A stretch of DNA of 64,000 bases from Coptis chinensis (lineage: Eukaryota; Streptophyta; Magnoliopsida; Ranunculales; Ranunculaceae), in the NCBI GenBank assembly GCA_015680905.1, contig CM027381.1, positions 60,082,501 to 60,146,500 on the forward strand, in the 5' to 3' direction. Position 1 is the stretch's first letter, and each line of letters begins with the position of its first letter. Of the stretch, positions 44,637 to 55,979 are shown piece by piece. The position numbers were made by a program, and so were the translations under genes. The notes below the pieces were generated by a model. The model was not told the DNA's origin. It saw only the letters and a list, made by a program, of their open reading frames with translations, and did not search any database.

Positions 44637-46142
44637 TGATAAGAGCCCAAAACTGTAGTTTTAACCCCTTAATAATACTACTTTTAGACCAATTATGCGA
44701 GTAATAAATAAGAGTTAATGCTAATTACGTGTTTTTATATATTTCAGGCATGGAACTCAATTATGTTCAGAAATGTGCCACTTTGGCGATATAAAGGAGC
44801 AAAGAGTTGGTTGCTAAGAAGTTCTGTGATAAAAGTCAAGATTTAAGGAGACAAAGCCTTTATAAAGCCCGGTCAAAAGCTGAAAAGTCAACACGGGCAG
44901 AAATAGTGCACAAGTCAATAGAACTTCCGAAGACCATATCTTTGGACTCAAGCCTTGGATTTGGGCCTACCTTACGTCAAAACAACCGGCTCGGAAAGAG
45001 ATTTCCAATGGTCCAAGCTTTGACCCAATCAGATAAGTAGAAGTGGATGAAAAGTCTGCTAAAGTCAAAGACAACTAAAATGGGCTCTGTGGACTGAAGA
45101 AATTGGGCTTTGGGCTCGATTTTCCGGCCCAAAACATGGCTCCTCCGCCCATGCACGAAATTGTGGATATGGTCTCCTCCTTTACATAAAACAAAACTTA
45201 GCTCTTAAGAAAGGATGGCTAGATAGCTTAGAATAGAAAGTAGCCATTAGAATAGCTTGTAGATCTAGTTTTTGAATTTCAATTAATAATTAATTAGTTT
45301 CATTCCTTGTTGTAGATTAATTATTTGAATCATTGTTCTTCATTCATTAGATAAATAAAATAGTAGTTCTTGTTAATTTCAATTTTGTCATTTAAATTTG
45401 TTTAGATCTAATTTCAATTATTGTTTGTTATTCATTTCCTAGTTATTAATTTGGATTTCAATTCTTGAGTAGTTAAATTAGTAAAGTTCAAATCTTTATA
45501 TTATGTCTAGTTTTAATTCAATTGAAAATGATAGTTTGATTAATCAAGGCTAAACCTCCATTAGAGGGGTTTGGTGAAGTCTTGATGAAAACTTGATTGT
45601 GTAGCGTAGAATCATTGTAAGAGTCTATTTCACTCTAGAAGGAAGTTGATTCGCCATGAGAATGGGTGGACTTCCTCACATGCTAGTTATGAATTGGTAG
45701 AAATGTCATGTATAATTATGGATTAGAACAACCACTTCTTACCGTGAGAACGTAAGAATTGGATTACAACCATCTATGCTAGTCTCTTAAGTTGGATTCG
45801 AGGTGGATTCAATTCCCCCCCTAATTCTTATTCTAGATTCAAACCTTAGTATTCCGTAGCATTTCTTAGTCGAGTTATTCATATCTTGTTAGTTAAATTT
45901 TCATCGTAGTATAATTCATAATTCTCTCATTGACTTTGGTAGGATTGATGGTCGTAGGAAACTTGAATGCTAAAGAACTAGGAGTGGAACGAATCTTCTA
46001 TTCCAACTCTACTTCAATAGATTCGAGAGTAGAAAACAAATATCTTTGATAAGTCTAATATAAGCCACAGTTTGTAGTTTTACTTTCGTTTAGAGTTTCA
46101 TCGCTTTATTCATTAGTAAGACTATCTTTTTTACGATTATCA
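44637..46142 (+). repeat. Solo LTR of an Athila-like element
   Basis: 1506 bp from TGATAAGAGCCC to ACGATTATCA with the 5-bp duplication GCGGG at 44632-44636 and 46143-46147. Internal sequence is absent, so a full element inserted and recombined out through its LTRs. It is related to, but longer than, the element A LTR and contains an extra segment around 44800-44930 shared with the LTR fragment at 51661. Insertion was into the leader of B, so it post-dates B. Confidence 0.9.
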
Positions 46143-46167
46143 GCGGGCACGCTCGGAGTACTATGTC

Positions 46168-46169
<2 letters not shown>

Positions 46170-46228
<59 letters not shown>

Positions 46229-46229
46229 A
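46170..46229. repeat. Poly-T (52 nt) followed by A8
   Basis: An uninterrupted T run at 46170-46221 followed by eight A at 46222-46229, 23 bp beyond the right duplication of the solo LTR. There is no LINE or SINE body next to it, so it is best explained as a slipped homopolymer or an assembly artefact. Confidence 0.8.
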
Positions 46230-46328
46230 CAACCACAGCTAGAACCAAACAATCGAGTGGGTGGGTGAAATGGGATATTAGTAGAATTGAAAACATGAAG
46301 GGAAACTAATCTAAACACAACTAAGATG

Positions 46329-46341
46329 GTAGCAGCGCCAT
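46329..46341 (-). other. Primer-binding site of element B
   Basis: Minus-strand TGGCGCTGCTACC, two bases inside the LTR end. It corresponds to TGGCGCCGCTGCC in element A with two substitutions. Confidence 0.7.
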
Positions 46342-46343
46342 TT

Positions 46344-47656
46344 GATAATAATAAAAACAAGCTTTTACTCCTACTTAACTAATTAAACTCGACATAAGTA
46401 AAAACTTGTGTTAACACTAGTTGTTATCAAAGTTCTACTCTCGATTATCTTATAATATAACTGGAGTCAGAATTCGTTCCACTCCTAATTGCTTAAATGT
46501 AATAATTTCTCTAACTTAAACAATTTTACAATATCAATGAGAGTAATGGTTTAATTTATACTAAATATGGTGAAAATAACTAATTAAGATATGCTAAATT
46601 ATACTATGGCAATTTAATGAGAAGATGTGAATGAGAAAAAAAGATTATAGGGATTTCATTCCACCTTGATTAATTCTTAATATGCTAGCGTAGATTTTTT
46701 TTGCAACCCTAATCTTTATGTTTTCAGATGTTAAGTCTTTTTATCCCTAATTATTCATGACATCTCTACTAACTAATAATTAGCATGTGAGGAAATTGAA
46801 ACCCATTTTCATGGTGAATTAACTACCTTCTAGTGTGGAATATCTACTATAACTTTTCTATACTAACACATCAAGTCTTCATCCAGGCTTTAATCAAACC
46901 CCTCTAATGGAGGTTTAGATATAAATCATGAGACTATCATAAACAAAATAATAAGTAGAAGAAGACATAATGAAGAACTACTTTATTAAAGATAACTTGA
47001 CTTGAATTAATGGTGGCTAGGCTAATAAAACAATGACTAGGGTTTAAAACTAAAGAAGAAAGCTAATTTATTATCTAATGGGTTATATCTAGAGTTGTGC
47101 CTTAGTCCTCTTTATATAGGAGAGGATTAGGTTTACAATTTCGTGCATGGGCTTTGGAGTTATGTTTTGGGCCATTAAATCAAGCCTAAAACCTAATTAC
47201 TTAAGTCAAAAAAGGGTTTCTTTGCTGGAAATTATTGCAACAGCCTTTTTATCCACTAGTGCTCCTCTGGTTGGAGCAAGCCCTAGACCATTAGAAAGCT
47301 CTTTTCGATCTGGTCGTTTTGACATATAGTAGGCCCAATTCTGAGGTCTAAATCCAAAGATACGACTTATGGAAGTTCTATTGACTTTTATGCTCTATTT
47401 CTGCCTGCGTTGACTTTGACTGGAGTTTAAAAAGGTTTTTTCTCCTTGAAAAGGGCTTTAATTATAGAACTTCTTGGCAACCAAACTTTTTCCTTTCTCT
47501 TACAAAAGTGACATATTTCTTCACATATTTGACTCCAATACCTGAAATACACAAAAGCACGTAAATAGTACGTACTAACTCTTATTTATTATAAACATAA
47601 TTGTTCTAAATGTAATATTATTAAGGAGTTAAAACTACAATTTTTGGCTCTTATCA
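46344..47656 (-). repeat. 5' LTR of element B
   Basis: Minus-strand reading begins TGATAAGAGCCAAAAATTGT at 47656 and ends in ATTATTATCA at 46344, next to the PBS. Length 1313 bp. It contains blocks shared with the other LTRs (GATTCGAGGTGGAATGAAAT-like, CTCCATTAGAGGGG). No duplication partner for the adjacent TCAAG was found. Confidence 0.85.
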
Positions 47657-47739
47657 TCAAGCAGTGTTGAATCCTACATTAACAAACACCGCCTTCGAAC
47701 TGAACAATATTCACTGTAGTGGTGATATAAACCAAGGGG

Positions 47740-48720
47740 ACCTATAGGCAGTCACTACCTTTCGTTCAGGTAGAGTAGTTGATAACAAAGTGACTATGCT
47801 TATAGATCGCCTGCAAACAAAAGCTGAAAATGAAACCATACCGAATATTGTCATAGAAATTGTAGACCCTACAAATGTAGAAGTTCGAGTCCAACCACAA
47901 CCAAAAGGTACAACCTTACTAAATACCACCATAGAAATTGATGATCCTACACCTGTAGAGGTTCCACTGTGGACACCTAGATGGAAAACGGCTAAAGATA
48001 AAAGCAAAGACTAATAATACTTTTAACCCTTATGCTAAATATAGAGATAAACCATCGTATCCCTAAAGACTAGTTGTGTCTAAAAGGGGTGAGAATTTTG
48101 ATAAGATTAGGGAAGTGTTTAAAAATCTGACTATAAGCCTACCTTTTCTAGATTCTATAAAAAGTTTACCTGGACACGCTAAGTTTCTAAAAGAGTTGTG
48201 CACCAAGAAAAGGAAAACCAACATACCCAACGAAGCCTTCTTAATTGAACAATATCCTTCTTTATCTGACCATAACGGAATTATTAAGTACAAGGACCCT
48301 GGTCGTCCTACTATACAATATACCTTGGGAGATTACTTCATAACAACTGCTTTATTAGACCTGGGGGCGAGTGTTAACTTATTCCCTTTTTATTTATATA
48401 AACAACTAGGTCTAACAAAACTTCAACCAACCAAAATGACTTTGCAGCTAGCCGATCGTTCTATTAAGTCCCCAAAGGCGTAGTTAAAAACATTCTCGTG
48501 AAAGTTCAACACTTTTACTATCCATCCGACTTTGTTGTTCTCGACACAGAAGTTTCTCATGATTCCATTCCCATCATCTTAGGGCTTCCTTTCTTGGCAA
48601 CCATCGATGCCCAAATCAATTGTTGGGATGGCTCAATGACTCTTTCTTTTGGAAATCTTTATGTGGAAGTTAACATGTTTAAACAAAAGCAGGGACAACT
48701 AAGTTTACATGTAGAAGGAG
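47740..48720 (+). pseudogene. Gag C-terminus and protease of element C
   Basis: The linker (47740-48020) parallels B and A (RVVDNKVTM-like start, then VEVRVQPQPKG, VEVPLWTPRWK). The pre-protease segment at 48076 reads KRGENFDKIREVFKNLTISL, then the active site LLDLGASVNLFPFYLYKQLG, TLQLADRSIKSPKG and, after one lost base near 48478, VVLDTEVSHDSIPIILGLPF. The second motif has GLPF where A and E have GRPF. It continues in frame into the segment before X (48498-48950), so protease and X were probably one polypeptide. Confidence 0.8.
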
Positions 48721-48947
48721 AAGTTAAGTCCATTGAGAGTTTTGTATATAATATTAGTGCGGCCGATGTTTTTGTCCCCGCACTAGTAGATACCCCTCTT
48801 ATGAAAGAAGACAACGATCACAATTTTGACTCCCTAGACGTAGATGAAATCAAGGGAGATTTCCTTCAACTCTTTTGCAGCCCTTCTTTGCCACCTCACG
48901 AGTCCCCTCTTATTGACATCCATTCATCCCTCGAAGCCATGATGGAA

Positions 48948-49307
48948 TAAGAATTTTTGAACCTCTATCCCACTGATTCTTCTGACCCACCTATTGAGGA
49001 ATATCTTGCATATCTCAAGGCTTCTGATGATCTAGAATTGAGAACACTAGTTGAGCACCATTCACCCACCTCACATCCTCATGTCACTCATTTACCTTCT
49101 TTCACCAATATTCCCCACCTTCCACTTTTTGAAAGGAACCTTGAGTTTGTACTTGACCTTCTTGCTTCTCCTATGCTTCATGATTTTATAAACCCTCATA
49201 ATACGGAAATAATACCCAAGGACAAGCCACTTGACACCTTCATTTTCAGATTTGAAACAGTTCATACTTACACCATGAATTTGTTTTGTGCTAAACCCAC
49301 ATTCTAA
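48948..49307 (+). pseudogene. Conserved post-protease segment X of element C
   Basis: In the same frame as 48498-48950, separated only by TAA at 48948-48950 (MME-stop-EFLNLYPTDSS). About 117 residues: PIEEYLAYLKASDDLELRTL, then HLPSFTNIPHLPLFERNLEF, LDLLASPMLHDFINPH, PKDKPLDTFIFRFETVHTYT, ending MNLFCAKPTF. It aligns with 8905-9238 in element A. No catalytic motif is recognised; the composition is Leu/Pro/His-rich and acidic. It holds the position of RT-RNase H-integrase. If real, it is a structural or adaptor extension of Gag-Pro in a non-autonomous lineage. Confidence 0.6.
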
Positions 49308-51329
49308 TTTTTTCCATTCCATCCTTCTTAAACTTATCCATATCCCACGTATTTTCCACAACCATCCAGTTTCTCACAATCATTCATTTAGACACCCTTT
49401 CGTTCAAAGAAGAAGAAGAAGAAGGTGCATGCTTGGTTACGTTCTAGGTCAATCAGGCTTTGCTCTCATTCCATTAAGTTGCATCATACAACATCTTGGT
49501 GCTTTATTCTGTTTGGGGGTGCTTTCTGTGATAGTTAGTTATGGAAAGACCCAATTTTTTCAGTTATTGATATATGGTAAGCAACACGTATATATGTATT
49601 AGTAAGTCTCGGGAATCTGACTTTAAAAGACCCAAGTTTTTGTAAGATGCCTCTTTTCTGGAGTAAAGGCCACAAAAATTTTCAAACTTAAAAAGAGTTA
49701 TCAAATTTTGTTTGGGGGTGACGTATTTTGGTATTTCATTTCAAATCTTTTTGTCACCCTTTGCCTGTCATGTTTATTTTAGTAGAGTCCATGTTAGTTT
49801 GTACTTAACAGTTTAATTGTGTTTCATGTTATCATATCTTCTTTATAATATTTATGTTATAGGTAATGCCAATTTTTGCCACATTTCTATGGTAAATTAT
49901 TTTCTTATCTCTTTACACTTTGAGGATAAAGCGTTCGATTGTTTGGGGGTGGGATAGAAACATTTGCAAAAATTAGGCACTTTTAGGATATAAATTACGC
50001 ACTTTTCTTTATCAAATGTTAAAAATCATAAAAATTAGTTAGTTACATAATTTAATTGTGCTATTGAATTATTTCATGAACCCCTTCTCCCAAATTGTTT
50101 GGGGTGGTATACTTAATTTTAGCACATTGTACGTTCACGTATTAAAATTGCATGTATAAATATCCAAATATAAAATCCATAGGCCTTGTTGATTTTATTG
50201 GGATGCATAATGTAATTAGGTACCTTAATTTCATGAATTTCACTATTTCACGAAATTTCGGAAGCTAATCCGATAGGAGCCATGATAGGCGCATGCTTGA
50301 TTTGTGAACGTATGGTATTATTTTATTTTTGTTAGAGTCCGTTTATGTCCCAAGCGCTATTTATTATTTCATGTTATCCCCATAATGGGTAGAACTCATA
50401 TAAGAGTTGCATATGTTTTTATTTCTTTATATTAGTATAGATTAACCTTCCTTTTCAGGTGCTCCCATTTACAAGCACGTTTCTATGGTACTCTCTATCC
50501 TTTATTTTAATTCCATACTTTGGGGACAAAGCATGATTCTGTTTGGGGGTGATATAGAAATACGTTATAAATGTTTAAGCACATATTAGGTTGTATATTA
50601 TGTATTATTTATCTTATAAAAATTAGAAAAAAAAAATATATCAAAAATATAGTTTACGTTATACACTTAGTGATAATGGTATTGTTCCCTTCTCCATGAT
50701 GATATTAGTCTAGAAATCTTACGTAGTACTTGAATTAGGATTTAATTTTTGAAACTTAGATTAATATATAGGTAATAGTCATTGCATCTTTTAATGAACA
50801 TCTTGCATGAGCATCTACGATTGTACTTGGCAATATTTTTCTGAGACTTAGGTTAGAGTACTTAATACATATCATGTGAGCATCTAGCCAAAAAACCCAT
50901 ATATGAATTAATATCTGAGTGATGACACAAGGGAGAAGTCAATTCCGAGTAGAGAAATCACACATCTACTTGTTTCATCACCATACCATATCATATGCGA
51001 GAATTTAGGCCCTCTTTAAATCGATATAGCCAAAAAATCACAACTATATGAAATTTATTATACACTAGTCACCCCACTGAGCCTTTCATTAGCCTTTCCA
51101 CAAACCACAAATCTTTTACCAAATAAAACAAAATAAAAAATAAAAACATCCTACCTATCTGGATAAGTCTGAGAAATAGGATAAGTGAAGAAAAGATAAG
51201 AGAAAAACTTGTGTAAACAAAAATTAGTTAGTTACTTCATAAAAGAAAAAGAAAAAAAAGTTTTCATCCAAAGAAAAGAAAAGAAAAATATAAATAAAAT
51301 AAAAAATCCAAAAAAATTGAATAAAATTT
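49308..51329 (+). other. 3' non-coding region of element C with repeated PPT-like modules
   Basis: No gene. PPT-like tracts occur at 49705-49720, 49921-49956 (GAGGATAAAGCG...GTTTGGGGGTGGG), 50091-50110 and 50521-50556 (GGGGACAAAGCATG...GTTTGGGGGTG). The second and fourth are each preceded by TTTCTATGGTA and followed by ATAGAAA, so a module of roughly 600 bp is duplicated. Element A has one copy of this module (near 11010-11080). The A-rich block at 51120-51329 matches 11640-11860 of element A. Confidence 0.6.
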
Positions 51330-51660
51330 GTAAGTACAATCGATGACACTCAGTGCATGAATGCTCATAAAAAAATGTAAAAACTATTGCGTACATATTA
51401 CCATAAGTTTCTTAAGAAAAAAATCCTAATTCGAATGCTAATATGTGATTTCTAGACAATTTTCATTACCGAAAAGGAACAAGACTTTGTCACAAAGTAC
51501 ATTCACTAAAAAGAAAATATAAACTATATACAACGTACAAGTTTTCTAATTTTTGCTACAGGTTTAAAGCACCCCCAAACAGAAAGATGCTTAGTCCTCG
51601 AACTATCAAGAGATAAAGAAAGGAATTACCTGAGAACCTTGAGCAAAAGTAGGGCTAGAT
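51330..51660. other. Rearranged junction with inverted PPT-like motif
   Basis: Collinearity with element A stops near 51329. At 51570-51603 the PPT-like module is present on the minus strand (CGAGGACTAAGCATC then TTTCTGTTTGGGGGTGC). The LTR that starts at 51661 is in plus orientation. An inversion or insertion of a short 3' fragment is the simplest explanation. Confidence 0.5.
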
Positions 51661-51884
51661 GATAAAAGCCTAAAACTGTAGTTTCAACCCTTTAATAGTA
51701 TTATATTTATGTCAATTATATTTATAATAAATAAGAGTTAGTAATGTTTTTGTGTATTTCAAATCTTTGAATCAATTATGTGAAGAAATATGTCACTTTT
51801 GCAAGAGAAAGGAGTCAAATTGTTTGCTAGAGAAATTATATGATTAAAGCCCAAGTTTCAAAGAGAAAAAACCTTTTTAAAGTC
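51661..51884 (+). repeat. LTR fragment cut by LINE 2
   Basis: Begins TGATAAAAGCCTAAAACTGT and follows the solo LTR (44637-) closely, including the GTTTGCTA, GATTAAAG and CCTTTTTAAAG region, before breaking at the poly-T of LINE 2. It is probably the 3' LTR of element C, although the rearranged stretch just before it leaves doubt. Confidence 0.75.
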
Positions 51885-51998
51885 TTTTTTTTTGGCAAAA
51901 TGTGAATATATTAATATAAATATAAGGTTACACGATGATACATCGTCTACGTGTTACAGGATAGGTTCCCACCATAGAGCAAAAGAAGATAGCATACT

Positions 51999-54900
51999 CT
52001 AGCTAAATCTAAAGTACACCTGGTCTAGACTCTCGATTTTAGGTACAAAAGATGGTTGTGATGTACTCCATTTCGATGCATCTGTATCCAAAGTTGCACC
52101 ATGCTTTGTTGCTGAGTCTACACTAAAGTTAGCTTCTCTCCAATTATGTTTTATCCTGTAGGAGATCAAGTTTTGAGTGGCTTTTTCTCATCTCGTGTTC
52201 AGTTTCCAAGAGATGTGACCCTTTGCAAAAGAATGAGCAACCGATTGGGAGTCAGTTTCTATCCATATTACCCTCCAGCCATGAGCAATGGCTCTCTCTG
52301 CTGGTACTACTAGCGCAATGCTTTCTGCCTCATAATTAGTAACCACCCCGAGACCTTGTGCCAGAATTCCAAGTAGATTGGATTTGTAATCTCTGAATGT
52401 TAATCCAGTGCCTCCACGTCTCGGGTTTCCAAGTGAGCATCCATCACAGTTAATTTTAATCACTCCTTGTTTAGGTGGATACTAGTTCACTTGTTGGAAT
52501 GCCTTTACGCTTCACCTTATCATCCATTGGAATGATTCTTTGCAAGAGTTTCCATGCAATTCCACCTATCTTGGGGTGCACGTAGCTATTCCATATGATT
52601 GATCCCCACCAAATAATGGCCCCCTTTTCTCTGATTGTTTCGAAGGCAGAAAACACCGAGAAACTCCCTTCCTTATCCGGTTTCCAAATTCTTCTATCCT
52701 CAATTTCGGTACTAGGAGGCAGCAGTGATTTTAGATCCATTGGTAGAAAAGCAAAGGCATTGATCAAACTATCAAGGAAGCTCCATTGCTTGTTCACAAT
52801 TAGGTCCCAAACTTTTGAAGAGTGGTTACTCCAGTCAAAGTACGGATGCAAGGCCATCACTGAGTTTGGACTAGCCCAATCATCTCTCCAGACATCTAGA
52901 GAGCTAGCTACCTGAGCCAATACTCCATGCCATATGCCCTTTCATCTTTTCCAAAGCCCATTTAAGCCTTTTCTAGATGGATGAGCATTTATGACTCGTC
53001 AACCACCTTCCATGCTTTAATTTGTATTTCTTAACCATATACTGTGACCACTAGTTATTCGTCGTGATCATTTGCCATGCCAGATTCATGAGAAGTGCAA
53101 GGTTCAACTCCTTCAGGGGTCTAAGGCCTAGCCCACCTTCCGCCTTTGGCCTGCAAACTTTCGCCCATTTTAGTGTGATAGTTTTTCTTACTGCTGGGTT
53201 CCCAGACTAGATGAAGTTTCTGATGGCTGCTTCCCCTTCCTTTATGATCTGTCTCAGCCATTTGTAGATTCCCATGTTGTTTAGTATAGTCTGTGCAAGG
53301 ACCACTCTCCCCTGAAATGAAAGTAACTTTCCTGCCCATCCACTTGCTCTCTTTTTGATCTTGTCAACTAGAATTTGCATGCTAGATTGTGTGACACGAC
53401 CTTTGAATAGCGATACCCCCAAGTATACCTCAGGCAAGGAGCCTTCCATCATGACAAATATTGCTTCCACCTTTCTTCTTTTGGTGTCTGTCATGCTTTC
53501 GAGGAACAAATTGCTATTTTCCCTGTTAATGAGCTGGCTAGCCGCTAGTTGGTAGTCATTCAAGCAATTTCTCAAGTGTCTGAGGCCTTTTAAACTTCCA
53601 TTAGCAAATAGGATGATGTCATCCGCAAACTGAAGGTGTGATGGAGAGTATGTATTCCTAACAAATGCCATAGGGATGGTTTGGCCTGAGGTTTGTAGCC
53701 TCACTATGCTTCTGCTGAGAGCATCCTTTGTAATAGAAAAAAAAGAGGAGATAGGGGATCCCCTTGTCGAAGTCCTCTGCTAGTGCCAAAGAACCCACAA
53801 AGGCCACCGTTTATCATAATAGAAATCTTTGCGCTGCTGAGAATGTTCTTGATCATGTCACAGAAATTTGGGCTGAATCCAAATCTCTTCAGTACCATAA
53901 AGAGGAAGTCCCAGTTGAAAGAATCAAATGCCTGAGAGATGTCCAATTTGATGATTGCATTTCCACCCCATCTTTTTATGTGCATATCATTGATGAGTTC
54001 TGAGGACATAGCAATTGTCGTGCTTTCTGTTCTTCCCTTCAAAAACCATGTTGCTCACAACAAATGATGTTCATGGCAATAGATGTTAGCCGGTTAGCTA
54101 AAATTTTAGTAACAATCTTGAAAATGAAGTTACTTAAACAAAGTGGCTTGTACTAACCAATTTCCTGAGCATTCTTGCATTTCGGAATCAGCACCAAAAA
54201 ATTTGAGTTCATTCCTTGCAAGATGATGTGATCAGTGAAGAACGAACTAATGGCTCGACAAACATCATCTCTCACTATGCTCCAATATTTCTGGAAAGAA
54301 CATGCCCTGAAAGTCGTCAGGTCTTGGGGAGCTTTGTAGATCCATACCCATAACCGTGTCTGTTATTTCTCTCCAGCTAGGTATAGCTATGAGCATGTCG
54401 TTTTGCTGTTCAATAACCACATGTGGGATGAGGTTCAAAAGCTCCTGGTTTCGCAGTACAGGGATGGCTTCAAACTTGACTTTGTAGGCTTGTACCATGT
54501 ACTCCTTGATAAGACATTGGTCATGCAGTATAGTTCCTTCATCTATCTTGATCTCCTCAATAAAATATTTGGATTGCCGAATCCGTGCTTTAGCTTGGAA
54601 ATAAGCAGAGTTTCTATCCCCTTCAAGCTCCTCTTTGATGCATGCTCTTTGTTTCCACATAGTGGCTTCAGTGTGCATGAGGTTTGAGATGAGTTTTTCC
54701 ATTTCCAGTTCTTGTAAATGAAGTTGGACATCAAAGGACTCCTGCTCTTGCTGTTTTTGGATGTCTTTGAGGGATTTATTTGCCTGAGCGATTTTATCTC
54801 TAGTGCCCCAGTAGATATTTTTGTGCCAGGCCTTTAGAGTACTCTTGAGTCTTTTGAGCTTGCGCATTACAAGGCGAATATGACCATCACACATTGGCTC

Positions 54901-55676
54901 ACTCTAGCTTAACTTTACCATGTTCATGAACTGGTTGTGCTCTAGACAGATCTTTCTAAACCTGAATGAAACATTGTCAAGCCTAGTGTTTTTGTTACAC
55001 CATCCCATAACTGGTGAGTAATCAGAGAACTTGCATTGCAATATCTTGCATCTCTAGTTAGGATTTGCCAGCAGCCAGCTACTACTGACTAGTGCTCTGT
55101 CTATCTTCGCCAAAATCCACTACTTCCCTATTTGCCTATTACACCAGGAGATGCTATGCCCCAGAGTGGCCATGTCCAAAAGCACATTATTGTTTATGAA
55201 ATCCACGAACTCATTCATTGCTCTTTGGTTTGGATACCTTCCACCTTTCTTCTCAGTTCTTGTGGTAATGGAGTTGAAATCTCCAATTACAATCCAGGAA
55301 GTGTTTAGTGCACCAAAAACCCCAAGTTCTTCCCATAAGGCTCTTCTTTGTATGTAGAAGCATTTGGCATAGACAAAAGATATGAAATGTTGGTTCATAT
55401 TCACAATGATATGCTGGTCATTAATGGCAACTACATTCACCGCCAAGCCGTTCTTCCAAAAAACCCAGATATTGCCTGTTTTGCTATCCGAATGGTTATG
55501 TGCAAAGGTATTGTTGTGGCCCTTGTTAATCAACCATGATGGAGTAACAGAGGGGGCTATATGAGGCTCTGCCACACCGATCAAGTCTGGCTTGTACTTC
55601 TGTATAATTTCTTCTAAGTATAACTTAGGAGATGTTCTTCTCATTCCACGAACATTCTAGAATAGGACATTCATCA
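51999..55676 (-). pseudogene. LINE 2 ORF2 (endonuclease, RT, zf-RVT, RNase H)
   Basis: ATG at 55676 reads MNVLF, a TAG (TGG to TAG plausible), then NVRGMRRTSP. The endonuclease spans to about 55080: PDLIGVAEPHI, WIVIGDFNSITTRTEKKGGR, GHSISWCNRQIG. The RT spans about 54340-53200: SPRPDDFQGMFF, KLDISQAFDSFNWDFLF, LRQGDPLSPLFF and the catalytic LQFADDIILFANG. The zf-RVT region is 52920-52471 (WKPDKEGSFSVFSAF, WGSIIWNSYVHPKIGGIAWK). RNase H (52463-51999) keeps its acidic residues: INCDGCSLGNPRRGGTG, NYEAESIAL, IETDSQ. Frame changes lie near 53704, 53170 and 52190; stops are scattered. The enzyme performed target-primed reverse transcription. Confidence 0.82.
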
Positions 55677-55979
55677 TTGTTTATGCTGAGTTATTTTTCC
55701 TCGCCCTTGTAGATGGAGGAGAGTACTCCTGCAACATCCATTGCGGCTTATTCTTTTTCTTTGCTATCTTCTCCTATGGTTCTTCACCAGCCTCTTCATT
55801 CTCATTATCCGCAAAATCAGCCCAGTTGACCGATCTCAGTAGAGAGTTAGCCTCATTTATTACTTTGGACCTGTTTCTGTCTCCCGAGAGAAGATTAGCC
55901 TCATGTTTATTAGATTTGGACCTACTATTCGAACCCTCTCAAAGCTCTTATTAGGAAGATGGTATTGGCTTTGATCCAA

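Larger units (their letters stand above)
44190..46328 (-). other. 5' leader of element B, interrupted by a solo LTR
   Basis: Untranslated leader between PBS and gag. The original leader is about 630 bp once the inserted solo LTR is removed. Minus-strand reading shows GC-rich motif copies CCTTGAGCGTGCCCACGCCC and CTTGAGCGCACCCACACCCC (44620-44520) and a partial copy CCGAGCGTGCCCGC (46160-46143). A 52-nt T run followed by A8 lies at 46170-46229. Confidence 0.6.
36729..47656 (-). mobile_element. Element B: Athila-like retrotransposon, 3' LTR missing
   Basis: Minus-strand element with a 5' LTR (47656-46344), PBS (46341-46329), gag, protease, RT-RNase H, integrase and a third ORF after integrase. 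Sequence collinear with element A continues to about 38395. The third ORF at 37891-36729 is assigned to B because a leader motif of B is repeated directly in front of it. No 3' LTR and no second copy of the flanking TCAAG (47657-47661) is visible, so the 3' end is lost or rearranged. It sits in the gag region of element C. A solo LTR (44637-46142) has invaded its leader. Pol is mainly damaged by stop codons. Confidence 0.8.
47657..51884 (+). mobile_element. Element C: RT/IN-less Athila-like element, 5' part missing
   Basis: Plus-strand element whose sequence begins abruptly within the end of gag, exactly at the LTR end of B, so B inserted into it. It carries protease (48076-48720), the post-protease segment X (48948-49307), a 3' non-coding region collinear with element A up to about 51329, a segment with an inverted PPT-like motif (51330-51660) and the start of an LTR (51661-51884) cut by LINE 2. 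As in A, no RT, RNase H or integrase is present. The 5' LTR and most of gag are not in the window on the other side of B, implying deletion or rearrangement. Confidence 0.75.
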
